Source of the DNA: Sympetrum striolatum | Lineage: Eukaryota; Arthropoda; Insecta; Odonata; Libellulidae | NCBI GenBank assembly: GCA_947579665.1 | Contig: CANPUZ010000061.1 | Span: 1,302,001-1,366,000, forward strand | Length of the DNA stretch: 64,000 bases | Reading direction: 5' to 3' | Shown here: piece after piece, positions 11,581 to 22,708 of the stretch | Position numbering within the stretch: the stretch's first letter is position 1 | Layout of the letters: each line of letters begins with the position of its first letter | Translations under genes and position numbers: made by a program | Notes under the pieces: generated by a model | What the model was told of the DNA's origin: nothing | Seen by the model: only the letters and a program-made list of their open reading frames with translations | The model's database searches: none

Positions 11581-12949
11581 CTGTCTTCAAATCAGTTTAC
11601 TATTGGTCAGCTAGTAAGACCTCGATTCGTATAAACGGATAGGTATCTTTTATTTTTGGGTTGGGTTAACTCAATATAAGAATAAAATAAACTAAATCTT
11701 AGTAGATTTTCTCAGTGTCCTGTAACATTATAAAAGCAATACCTACTGTTAGTCCAATATTACAAAGTTTATAAAGAAGTGCAATGTATGAAGCTGAGAA
11801 TTCATATTGGAACCATTAGAGACTCTGCTTCAATTCTTTTTAGTGTAGCCCAATGTTCTTTCTATCCACCCTTTTAGCAATATATTAAGTTTTATGAAAC
11901 TAATACATAAAAATATACTATGATGAGATGAGAAATATATGCTTTCCTCCATAAAAAGTCACAATAATTCAAATTTTAAAGAGCTTAAGCTCATTATTTA
12001 AAGGCTGTTAGGATAATCATTACCTATAAATTAAAGCTAAGATGCAGTGATATTGATGTATATGAATGATGTATTTTACAAAAGTGAAATCATAAGTACA
12101 TATTTGATTTGATATTCTTCAATTTAAATTCAAATAGAATTTCAATTACCTTTTAGCTAGTGATCTAAAGTAACAGTTATCTAATACATGTTTCCTGAAC
12201 ATAATTACGTGAACCATTATTAACAATAATTGCATTGAACCTATTCTAACACACATTCTTCCAATAAATTTAAGGATAGCATACATCACCCTGTTTCTTG
12301 ATGGGATTGACATAAAGTATCACTGAGCTTTGTTAAACTCCTCTTTTATTTGCCCTGAAATACTTGCAATTACAACTTAAACATGTATATAAATACACCC
12401 ATATCATGAGAATGTTTCATAAAAAAATTGAAAGTAATGATGCAGCAAGGTTTTTAATACTATTTTGCATTTTTAATCTACCCTAAATTAGAAATTTTCC
12501 ATTTCCATACGGTTAGATAGATAGAAGCATAATAAGATTAAGCATAATAGATAGATAGAAGTGTTTATTTGCATAGACATTACAATTCTATAACATAGTC
12601 AAAATATTACAAAATATATATACATGTAAAAATCACATTAGAGAGACTGACAGGTTATATTATTTACAATAACTAAAAACTTAGTAGATTAGGATATCAG
12701 TTAGTTTTAGGTTATAAAGGTTTTATAACTTAACACTGACATATGAATATAAAGGATTGGCTATCAACCAATGTTCAATAACCATATTAAATTTTTTACA
12801 GTCAATATGAAATGCAGACTGTGGAAGCTTATTAAAGATTCTAGAACACAAATTATCAGACTGTAAAAAGGTATTACTAAGTCTATAACAAATTGTATAT
12901 CTAATTTATCGCTGGATCTTGGATTAAAACTATGGAATACTGGAATAAT
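11581..12949. other. AT-rich sequence with short tandem gata motifs
   Basis: Nothing gene-like was seen. 'tagatagatagaag' occurs at about 12515 and 12550. Confidence 0.4.
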
Positions 12950-15000
12950 ATACTTAACTATTACTGGGTTTTAGAGGTATTCATTAAAAAATTGTTTGCT
13001 TTAAACCAGGTGTTTGTTTCTGCCAGAGAGAGCCATGTTTCTACTAGATGAAGTGATGGCAAAATAAAACCCAAGTCACTATGACTAAATGACAACCATA
13101 TCACCAGACCTATCACTCTCAATTGGATAGGATAGTACCATAAAAGTATTCTCGTACTTAATGTGCAGTGCTTAAGGAATAATATATTACAGCTTGAAAC
13201 ACATTTAAGTTTATCAAAACATAGCTTTCCATGTTTACTGAGCACTGGCTATGGAGTGATGGAATTGAGTTTTATAAAATTCAGGATTATACTCTCTCAG
13301 CAACTCATTGCCATAAATCTCTCACAAATGGTGGCCTCTGTGTTTTTGCCTCAAAATTGAATGCAAATCCTTAAATGTCAAACGCTTCTATATTGACTCT
13401 CATTTTGAAGGTACTGCAATAATTGCGAAAAATTCGAAATTAATTTTATTTCCAATTATCATTCTCCTATTAGGGATCCTGACATTTTTTGCAAGCAGTT
13501 AGAAAAGTTTCTGATAAATTTGCAGAAATACAAATCAAACATTGTGATTGGTACTGTTTTGAACACAGATATGAGTAGTCTACAATTAGCAGTAAGTTTG
13601 AGAGTCTCTATCAATCTTTTAACCTATCATGTATTAATCATGAGCCTACAAGGAAAAGTGTTTGTCTTAAACAGTAACACCTCTTACATTGTTTACTTTT
13701 GTACTCTTTGGTGTCATAGACCTTATAATTTCAGATCATATTACTATAGAATTTCATGTGAATTCTGATATAAATCATTCTAAATTCACATGCAGTATAG
13801 TCAACATATTCTAGGCCCATCACTTCATCTGTCCTTGTAACATTTGAGGCTCACATTTGTAAAAAATATTGCGTGTGGTATCTTCCGTGGTCCAATTTGT
13901 AAATAAGTTCCAATTGTATCTTCCTTTTAAACCATTTTATTTAAGAAGTAAGAGACATCAGGCCATTCCAACATTAACAAGAAAGTCTATATATGCTTCA
14001 TCTCTTTTTAAAACAAAACACATCACCAAGCGTGATGTAGCAACATGTATGGCAAATTGGTATTCAACAACATTGTCTCCATTCAATGGGAGTCCTTAGA
14101 AGGCATTGGTCAATCAAACTTTGCTTTATTTTTTAAACATTCCTCTCCAGTTTTATTACTACTTTCCACTGAAACTGATTCAGGTAAATTGTAACAAGGC
14201 ACCAACTGGTTCACTCACTATAGTTTAATTAATTTTAACTTAGGCTTAACAGGATATTTTAATACTTGAACATCAATAATAACATTTAACATGCTATGAG
14301 AGACTGGTGCGAGTCCAACTGCTTAACTCTAATTATGGAAAAAACACAAACAATGCTTTTCCTTACTTCATCAAGGAAATTGCAAAATATTTGTGACCTG
14401 TGAGGCCTCGGCAGCTATATGTTTGTTTGTTGACTTCAGGCTTAAGTGTTGTTCTTGGAATATTTGTGGATCATTAAATATCGTTGACGAAAAGCTTACA
14501 TACTTTATGTTCATTATCCATATTAGGTGGCCTGGAACAGTATTAGTTCCAGTAATGTCCTGAATCTAACAATTGATGCAGTTAAGTTTTTAGTATTTCA
14601 TTTAGATACTCAGCTGAAGTGATCAGCACATATTGATTAATTAAGCAAAAAACTTAACTCTGTTTTTATATGCTGTCTGTTCTCCCTTAGCATCAATGTG
14701 CTAAAGAAGGCTTATTTTGTATATTTCTATTCCCATGCTTTGTGTGGAATAATCTTTTGGGGTTCTTCCTCCCAAATCATTAATATTTTTAGATTTAAAG
14801 AGGACAGTATACTGTCCTCTTTACCAGGCAAAATATTTCCTTCTTTGAAAAAATATGGATTTTCACCATCACTTCACCAGAAGAAATAATGATCTACATA
14901 CCCCTCAGCAAAATCTAAATACCTATTTTTACTCTCTGTCCTAAAGTTTGTGGTATTAAATTTTCCATATGCCTTACCACTATCAATAAAGAATATTACA
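12950..15000 (+). pseudogene. Decayed Jockey-clade non-LTR retrotransposon
   Basis: Endonuclease-domain remnants are readable in shifting plus-strand frames. They are TEHWLWSDGIEFYKIQDYTL-like around 13240-13300, LTNGGLCVFASKLN around 13320-13360, LQKYKSNIVIG--LNTDMS at 13515-13580 (the 'GDFN' region with the acidic residue lost) and ISDHITIEF at about 13735-13760. The reverse-transcriptase thumb follows at 14580-14790: VKFLVFHLDTQLK, LSKKLNSVF and LKKAYFVYFYSHALCGIIFW. The palm motifs between 13800 and 14500 are missing or unreadable, so the copy is internally deleted as well as frameshifted. The order EN then RT tail on one strand and the FH-D/YFHS-like signature fit the Jockey group. Confidence 0.55.
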
Positions 15001-15777
15001 TCTTTTTATGCCTTCAGGAATGCAGTACATAAATTACTTTTTGATAAATGCCTCTACGATGTGGGTGAATCTTTTATTAACTAATTTATATTTTGTGTCT
15101 TTCCATCTTCAGCTTTATACATTGCTTCCTTTTTTATATTGTGAAACTTGTCTTATAATTTACTATGTAATCTTCTGCTGACCAAATATATTTTTATTAT
15201 AATTCCTAACTTCATGTTCTAGAATTAAATTGTTTTCATAAACTTTATTTGTAATTATGTATGTTACATGAAAGAGTTCACTATGTAAACTATTTCCTAC
15301 ACCAGGTAGACTAATTATAACTCTGTACTTTATCTATCATTTGTTTGGTATTTCTCACAAGTCCTATACATGCATTTTATCATGTTTTTGGATAATAAAG
15401 TCTGTACAAAAAAATGAAAAGATTTACAATATACAAAGATCAATAAATAACACATTTATTTTCCTCCTATAAGACAATTTTAAAACAAGAGGCTTTGTAA
15501 AAATGCATCTCATACATAGATATGCATGGTGAGTATCTGCTATTAATAGAAATCTATTATAAAATCTTCTTATTCATTAAATTACATCAAAGTCTTCAGT
15601 CGGTAATCAGCTTGGAACATTGGATTGAAGATTGAATAATTTTAGACTTGGAGAATGAAATTCAAACAAAAATATATATGAACAGCGAAAACAATCTGAA
15701 ACATATATATGGTTAACTTCTCAATGTAGAACTTCAAGATGAAATTTAACTTAGCAGGAGTGTGCTTTAAACCCAAA

Positions 15778-15863
15778 GTTGAACAAGGAGTGAAACATTT
15801 TGACATGACTGGGACCTTGGTTCGAGTCCCAGTCATGTCACAGTTTTTCACTCCTTGTTCAAC
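15778..15863. repeat. 86-nt near-perfect hairpin with tRNA T-arm-like apex
   Basis: GTTGAACAAGGAGTGAAA (15778-15795) pairs perfectly with 15846-15863. After a symmetric 5-nt internal loop, TGACATGACTGGGAC (15801-15815) pairs perfectly with 15826-15840. The loop is the 10 nt cttggttcga. The apex (ggttcgagtcc) matches a Pol III B box, and a related phrase, 'tttcgagtcctagtcatgg', occurs at 22437. It may be a folded-back tRNA-derived fragment. Confidence 0.6.
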
Positions 15864-16961
15864 TTTCTCAATATAGGGTTATATTTAGGAATGCTTTGTA
15901 ATTGAAGTACTTTATTTAACATGATAAGACCTAGGAATTCTAGACAGTGAATTACTTGAATATTTCAAATAGTTTTTTCTTTGGAAAAAACTTTATTATG
16001 GGCTAATGAAAATTTACAAAAGATTTAAAATTAGAGGCAGCTATGATCCTGCTTTAATGTTTGAATATTGATGATGTTTGCAAGAATTACTTTGGAACAG
16101 ATATGAATAAACTTCCCGTACAGGCATCACAAATATATTTAATAAATTAATTTCAGAAAGTTAAATAAAAATTTTTATTCCAGCATTGGAACATAGTTCT
16201 TTACAATTATTAATGAAATTCGTACCTTATCTGCAGTTAGGATATCTTTAATAACAACTCTTATAAACAATTACTACAGAACAATCTCTTTCTACAGATT
16301 CTACATAATTATTTCATAGAATGAAATACTTCTTATCAACAACGGACCTGCACCCTGATTATGTAACTGTGAGAACGGTGAGAGCGACGTGGTTGCCAGG
16401 GGCAACGTCATACGAACGACGAAGGGTGATATCAGCGATTATCTATCGGTGAGAGCGCTTTTTCTCACCTTCCCACCGTCGTACGCGATGACGGCTGGGA
16501 AAGGACGTGAGAAGCAGTGAGAAGCGTCATAAGAAATCGATTATGTACAATAATTTGATTATTAGCCTAATAATATTGTTTTTATGATTAATTATGCGTT
16601 AAGTTTACGTTAAAAAGCATTTATTTACCATACAATCAGTATACTGAGCATAAAAATTGTTGTGTTGACACCATATAAGTACGGGGTAACGTCAGTCAAC
16701 TGTCTTTGTTTTGGAAACGACGGACACATAAAATATTGGTTATTTCTGTAGTTCCTGTAGCTGCAAAACTATTGTGTAGACTCATGTAGTCTACTATATA
16801 CTTGAGTTGTCTTTCGTTAGCCCTCCCTCCTCGATTAGCTTTCTTTCTGAAATTATTTGTAGAAAACTCGTAGAGATATTCATTTTTTCTTGAACAGCAG
16901 AATATTATTCAATATGCAAATGGAAATCTTGCGATAAGAGAGAAAGGCAAAACATCTATTG
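15864..16961. other. Intergenic, includes a possible GC-rich MITE at about 16350-16560
   Basis: The segment 16350-16560 is much richer in GC than its surroundings and contains repeated 'gtgagag/gtgagaa' motifs near both sides (gtgagaacggtgagagcg; cgtgagaagcagtgagaagc). I could not define ends or a target duplication. The remainder is AT-rich without recognisable features. Confidence 0.3.
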
Positions 16962-18172
16962 CAGTAAAACCTCGATAACACGTACTCGTTCTACGAACCT
17001 CTCGATAACGCGAACAGTATCACGGTCCCGACAGGAACGTATAGCGTCTTGCGGGGTTTTGGTCGTTTAAAACGAATCTCGGTTATGACGAATTTCGAAC
17101 AATTTCCTCCATCCCTTTAATCATATAGTTCGCTTGAGGCGAACTAGTTAGCTATGAGGCGAACTGCCTGGCAGAATAAGAACCATGGCTGGGAGGATAA
17201 TGCGTTGCCTTGGTCCCTCGTTTTGAAACGATAACCCAAGACAATGTAAGGCATCCAATACAATATAAGACACCCAAGAAAATGCAAGGAACCCAATGAG
17301 ATAGTGAGACTGTTTGGCAAGGAGTGAGTCAGGGAGTAAGTTCGGATGAATTTTCTTAGTCTTCTCGTGTCGACGACTGTGAGAGAGTCCTTACTGAACA
17401 ACTGTAGCTACAGGAACAAAATATCCTTTTGCAATGAGCAAACGAAAGCAAATGAGTATTGATCCTCAAACGAAGCATAAAATATTAAGTGAGGTGGAAC
17501 GCGAAGCACGGACGAAAACTCAGATTGCCCACGATTTTGGTATTCCAAAATCTACACTGTCAACGATAATCAAAAATCGCGGAAAAATTGACGAAGCGGT
17601 AGCGTCAGGAGGTGTTGAGGTGAAAGGAAAGCGCATGCGTTGATCGCATTTTAAGGATCTCGAAGAGGAATTAATGGAATGGTTTAAACACGTACGAGCA
17701 GCAGACGTGCCTATAAGTGGACCCGTTATACAGCAAAAGGCATTGCCAATTGCATCCAGCTTGGGAATGAACGACTTTAAGTGCTGCAGTGGCTGGCTGT
17801 GGCGATTCCAGAAACGCCGTGGAATCTCTTCGCAAGCGATATGTGGGGAAGCAAATAAAGTGAACGAAGGAAGTGTCAATGAGTGACTGGCTGATTTTAA
17901 ACTTCTTCGAGAAAAGTACTTTCTCCTCGAGACGTTTTTAACATGGACGAAACGGGTGTATTTTATAACCTCTTGCCAAGCCGCTCTCTGAGCATTAAGG
18001 AAGATAAATACCATGGAGGCAGCCACAGTATAAGCAGCGATTGACCGCTGTTCTCACTTGCAATTCGGACGAAAGCGAGAAGTTACGAGGGTGGTTGATT
18101 GGAAAATCGAAGAGCCCCCGATGCTTCAAGCACATCGATATTTCAAAGCTGCCCTGCGATTACAGTGGCGGA
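16962..18172 (+). mobile_element. Tigger/pogo DNA transposon, 3'-truncated
   Basis: CAGTAAAACCTCGATAACAC at 16962 is a typical Tigger terminal repeat. It is followed by about 470 bp of leader with further 'ctcgataacgcg' motifs and then the broken transposase. The element stops abruptly at 18172, where an unrelated CAGTGGCGGATCC terminus begins, so the right terminal repeat is missing. The base pair before the left end is TG rather than TA, which could be decay. Confidence 0.65.
17434..18171 (+). pseudogene. Tigger/pogo transposase pseudogene (CENP-B-type DNA-binding and start of DDE domain)
   Basis: The ATG at 17434 opens MSKRKQMSIDPQTKHKILSE, then TQIAHDFGIPKSTLSTIIKN, the CENP-B N-terminal/psq helix-turn-helix. 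A stop at 17641 interrupts it. The same frame then gives the second, Tc5-type helix-turn-helix (MEWFKHVRAADVPISGPVIQ; LGMNDFKCCSGWLWRFQKRR) until a stop at 17884. A frameshift leads to NMDETGVFYNLLPSRSLSI, carrying the first catalytic aspartate of the DDE domain. Another shift gives LTAVLTCNSDESEKLR and LIGKSKSPRCFKHIDISKLP. Two stops, at least two frameshifts and loss of the rest of the catalytic domain make it clearly dead. Intact relatives are about 450-550 residues. Confidence 0.85.
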
Positions 18173-18230
18173 TCCAGGGGGGGCTATGGGGGCTGTAGCC
18201 CCCCCCCCCAGAAGACACAGTAATAAAAAA
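18173..18230. mobile_element. hAT-like terminus interrupting the Tigger element
   Basis: CAGTGGCGGATCCAGGGGGG starts at 18173 and is followed by a G-run/C-run palindrome (ggggggctatgggggctgtagccccccccc). This is a common hAT-type 5' terminus. No partner end was found downstream, so the insertion may be truncated. Confidence 0.45.
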
Positions 18231-18489
18231 TGTATCATTCGTCATACTATTGAGATGTGAAGAAAATATTGTTTATCTACAACGATAGATAATAATAAGT
18301 ATAATTCAAATATGTATATTGAGTTTAATTTTATAAAATTTCTTACAAAAATCGATAAATAGAAAATGAATCTTTAATCCCAACTCTCAAGCCGCAGCTC
18401 GATCTTAGATCCGACGATGATCCCACGTCGCGGATTCGCGATATTACCAGAAAGCTTGATGAAGAAAGAATGAGCACGTCTTATAAGCT

Positions 18490-19245
18490 ATCATCATCAT
18501 AAGTGTTCTACCTTTCGGTAGGTTCGGCACAATCAAAAATCCCTATTAATGTCCATCTCCTTCATATCCTTATATTTAACCCCACCCCTTATTTCATCCA
18601 ACATCTTGCATCGCGTCATCTTGCTGAATGCAACAAACCTTTACTCGTAAATTATATATCGATTGTATCTAAAACGTATACAAGTTTAGAAAGTCATGTT
18701 ATGTAACATGACGATTGCAAAGTATATATATGTTAGTTCTTAGTTCATCTTAACACTTGGATTACGAAGGGAATTTATTTGTTTACATCCGGAATTGGTT
18801 GGAATGGTTTCATGGTGAATAAAGGATTGAATGCCTCGTATACTAAGAACAATGATTGGACCAAATTCACTGCGAAATACAAAACAAACTCCAGGTGACA
18901 TTTTGCGGAATTGTTTTTGTGAGAGGCAAAGAATAAGTCGCAATCCAGCAAAAGCATCGCCGTGTGGGGTATCAATCGGTCAATCTTAATTAACCGTGAA
19001 AGACAAGTTATGGGGGAGAAAGTGAATGATAGCTCATTAATCATAGTTGTCCGTCAACTAAATTTGCTTAGTAATAAAGGTTAGGACACCAACAAAATGC
19101 ACCAAGTATTTTTAAGGGAAAGCACATACATACAAGAGTGTTGTACCTTTCGGTAGATTCAATTGCATCAATATTCCTAATTCCCCCTTCAATGAAATCT
19201 CCTTTACATCCTCATACTATTCTCTATTGAAATTTCCTATTGGAA
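18490..19245. repeat. Short repeat family, two direct copies about 636 bp apart
   Basis: 'gtgttctacctttcggtagg' (18500) followed by 'tccatctccttcatatcctt' recurs as 'gtgttgtacctttcggtaga' (19138) followed by 'aatctcctttacatcctc'. Each copy is roughly 100 bp. The intervening DNA holds nothing recognisable. Confidence 0.4.
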
Positions 19246-19719
19246 AATATCTGCATAAACTGTACACAGCTCACTCCGGTGAAGGACCACGAACTCTTCG
19301 ATAAGCAGCCCATATCGCTGGCAAGAGAGAGACGCGTCAGCACAACTGGAGGCCACATTCCATCGAAGGACGTTCGCAGCCCCTTCCTTTTGCGATCCCG
19401 CAACTGACGGAGGAAGGCCAACGTTGTGGATGAGACAAAAAGTGAACGTTACGCAACTATGACCCATCGGTTAGTGAAGTCGCCTATATAGACTCCGAGC
19501 GTTCTATTTTTCTTACTCACGCTCTTGATTCAATCAATTTAAATGGGATTCTTCCATGGTCTCTAAATTACCAAAGTGAGTGCAAAAGGGTGCTCAATTC
19601 GCAGCCATTACGGATTGGTTATACTTGTTTAATTGGAGACCGCATCAACAGGTGGAAATATAATTTTTAACAGTCGTGGAAAACGTGAACTCATTTATTA
19701 AAAATCTGATGTGGCCAGC
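19246..19719. other. No feature recognised
   Basis: Balanced-composition sequence without a coding frame or repeat end that I could identify. Confidence 0.4.
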
Positions 19720-20735
19720 ACATGACTTTCTCCATTTGTAAAATGTAAATATTTATCTACGACAGTATTTTCGAACTCTATATTCAATCTAAACTTGGAA
19801 GATTAGTGATTAATATATATATTATTATATTTGACCCAGAGCGCCCACAAAGTGCATAATCAGAAACTTCCGGTTTATCAGTATTTCATGAATAACTCCT
19901 AAAAAATCAGTGATAAATAAATATGTTTAAAAAAAAGTTACAGTAATATACATTTTCTAAAACTTTTATAAATAATAGGTTATACCTACATATCATATTT
20001 ATGGAGATATTTTGAAAACCCGAAATGAGCTTTGAAGAATGAAGATCGACTTCCGGTAAACCGATTTACTCCAAACACTAATCTACTCTAATTGCACCAA
20101 CCAAACTACTATATGTGAAATTTGGTGTTGATACAATGAATGGTTTTTATGTTAGAGCGCCCACAAAGTACATAACAGCTACTTCCGGTTTATCGGTATT
20201 TCACGATTAACTCGTAATCAATCGGTGATACAAAAATATATTAAATACAAAAGTTATAGTAAATTACATTATCTAAACTTTTATAAGTAATACAATGCAC
20301 GTATATATCGTATTTATGGAGATATTTTGAAAACCGGAAATTAGCTTTGATGAATGAAGCTCGACTTCCGGTTAACCGATTTACTCCAGAAACTAATAAA
20401 CTCTGACAGCACAAACCACAATGCTATGTACGAAGTTTGGTATTGATACGACCAATAGTTTTGACGTTAGAGTCCCAATATCACACACACACACACACCC
20501 TGTCAGACTTTTTTCAAGTCCGTTTTTCCTTGGGAATTTCCTGGGTGCACGCCCTTATGTGCAAAGTCATCTTAACCCTTTCCTTACACACACATAAACA
20601 CAGACATCATTCCGAAAATGGTCAAAACGTGTTCTAGGGACCCCAAAACATGTATTTCCGTCGAAATCTGGAGGTCGAATTTTTTCATGAAAACAATACT
20701 TTCTCTATACTTCGTATATGGAGAAAGTAAAAATA
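19720..20735 (+). repeat. Dispersed repeat with internal 316-bp tandem duplication and (CA)n tract
   Basis: The unit beginning 'gagcgcccacaaagt' occurs at 19839 and again at 20155, giving two diverged tandem copies, each containing 'cttccggttta' near both sides. A CA microsatellite follows (20481-20500), then 'acatcattccgaaaatggtc' and 'ttggggtcc'-like sequence in reverse sense. The whole set reappears inverted at 50331-51080, there with one tandem unit. No coding capacity was seen. The superfamily is unknown. Confidence 0.6.
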
Positions 20736-21073
20736 GTACTTGAAAAGACCGGCCAAAATATTGAAAATCATTGCAAGAACTTGCAAAAATAACTAACGTT
20801 TTTCGTAAATTCCCGTGCACTAATTATTGATGCATATGGCAATTATAATTTGCGTGTAATTTGCCAGTCATTCGGTAGCATCGCAAACCCTTTCGCAAAT
20901 GCTATCGTTTCGATGGAGATAATTAGCGTTTCATTTTTCGCAAATAACCACTCGGGCGTTAGTTGGAATGGATAATTATTCCCTCCATCCTAATTAGACC
21001 GTCTTAAACCAAGTACACCCGCGATTCCCCTTAAAATATTTTTTCCTCGCTTCCTTTATGATATAAAGTGAAT
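20736..21073. other. Unique sequence before repeat copy B
   Basis: No feature seen. The duplicated block starts at 21074. Confidence 0.5.
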
Positions 21074-22290
21074 GAATCGTGAAAATAAATTGATTTGGAT
21101 ATTATACCAAAATGTGATTTGGTTTTATAAAGGCAGTTGGGAAATTAATTTTTCAGAGTATTATTTTAACTAAATATCAGCAAATAAATCGGAACATAAA
21201 TAATAATTTTTATTGCAACCAAGCAATTTATCAATTCGTTAATTGATAAATCCATTGCTTGATAACTCACCCTCTTGAATATTTAGTATTCTGAAAATCT
21301 CTGACATGAACACCAAAATCGAAATAAAATATCAATGTTAAAGCAGCAAAAGCTTCACCGACTTAGTTTAAAATCAACACAAGAATACTCCTGTAAATTT
21401 ATTCAAGGAGTATAAATTGATTTAAAGGCAAAATTTTACGTTAAAGATTGATAAGGCAATACTTCCGAGCATACATTTGCAATTGGACAGGTTATACAAA
21501 TATTTTGAATTCAAACCATCAATAAATACACTATAGATTTGATTTGGCCTCCAAGCACCGTATTTGACGGCATATAAGACGCACCGGCATATAAGACGCA
21601 CCCTCAAAGTTGGCCACTCAAAAGGAAAAAATAGTTTTTATAGTCCATGCGAAAGCGCGGTACCACAATAACTTAAAATGTAGTTTCTTATAGTTGTAAC
21701 GTTTCGTAAAAGCCAAATATTAACACAATCATTGAATGCAATTACAAAAGATATTTAGTATTAAGAAAATTTAACAAATGGAAGCTAATTTGACATCATA
21801 TATTTCAATAATTGAACTGCAAGCAATCGAACAAAATACAAATTAAAGCAGAAGGAATATTTATTATTACAGAATTGGGGAAAACATATTATGTTTATGT
21901 TTTTAGCAGTCTTCAATTGATCTTCCTGCAGTCGCCAAGTACCTACGTATCATATTTCGGTAGGTGGTGGACCAGTATCCCTTGCTGCTGCTCTGTGTCC
22001 ATGGACTTTAGCGTAATTTAACACTCCTAGTTTATGTTGAATAGTGTAGTTTAATCTCTAATTTCCTGTAGTCATATTTCCGAGGGTGTTTTTTTAAACA
22101 AATAGTTTTACTCACAAGGGGAACCCACGGTCTGGGAAATGAAGTTCGGGATGAGGCTTTACGTGGTAATAGCAGGGCCCGAAAATCATACTATGCTAAA
22201 GCCATAGGACCCCATAGGGCCCCAGACCCGAGAAAAAGGGCCTCAAAGTTTGTGCAACAATATATATACTTAAAAGTTTCTTACATTATT

Positions 22291-22374
22291 AGTTGGCGCG
22301 GTAGCCTATTCGGTAGCGCTCATAACTGGTATTACGAAGGTACCGAGTTCAAATCTCTGTTACTCCAGATTTTT
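22291..22374 (+). repeat. tRNA-like unit 1 (Pol III A and B boxes), retrotransposon target sequence
   Basis: TAGCCTATTCGG (22301-22312) fits the A box TRGYNNARNNGG with one mismatch. AGTTCAAATCT (22346-22356) fits the B box with compensating end changes. A CTCCA-like 3' acceptor end is followed by a T-run (gattttt) that could terminate Pol III. The acceptor stem pairs poorly, so it is tRNA-derived rather than a functional tRNA. Its last 65 bases recur after the retrotransposon's A-tail (27386-27450). Confidence 0.6.
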
Positions 22375-22407
22375 GTAGTTGCTGACAAAGGATCCCTTTA
22401 ACAGAGG

Positions 22408-22462
22408 TGGGATTGATGTAGCATGGAACTTTAGTGGTTTCGAGTCCTAGTCATGGCACTTT
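22408..22462 (+). repeat. tRNA-like unit 2 (3' half with T-run)
   Basis: GGTTTCGAGTCCTAGTCATGG-like sequence at 22435-22456 resembles a B box and T-arm, followed by a six-T run. It matches the apex strand of the 15778 hairpin (ggttcgagtcccagtcatg). The 5' half is not recognisable. Confidence 0.4.
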
Positions 22463-22473
22463 TTTAAGGTGCG

Positions 22474-22548
22474 CATTGGCTGATGCGGTAGCATCATGGA
22501 TTCTTAAGGAGGAGGTGGCCAGTTCGAATCCCTGGTACACCAAAATTT
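22474..22548 (+). repeat. tRNA-like unit 3 in the retrotransposon leader
   Basis: GGTGCGC at the start pairs with the terminal GTACACC in six of seven positions, counting one wobble. An A-box-like 'tgatgcggtagc' and a perfect B-box core, GTTCGAATCC (22529-22538), follow. The T-arm closes only with a 9-nt loop, so the fold is imperfect. It ends in 'accaaaattttt', giving a Pol III-type T-run, and shares the tail 'tttttagttgc' with unit 1 ('tttttgtagttgc'). Confidence 0.5.
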
Positions 22549-22708
22549 TTAGTTGCGTTCTAGCTGTGACCGTGAGCGGATGTGGTTCTGTGTGTGCACA
22601 GTGAACGTGTTTTCCCCGTTGTGGGAGCATTTGTTTCTTGCTTTTGTAAAGCAAGATTCCTCGTAAGAGGCTCTTTTGTTTACGTATTGAAGTGAAGTGT
22701 CCTTGGAA

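Noticed and set aside
17520..18026. 168-codon minus-strand open frame
   Set aside because: Antisense to the Tigger transposase relic, whose plus-strand reading has clear helix-turn-helix and DDE motifs.
18041..18223. 60-codon open frame MTAVLTCNSDESEK.. as a separate small gene
   Set aside because: It is the frameshifted continuation of the Tigger transposase and runs into a hAT terminus.
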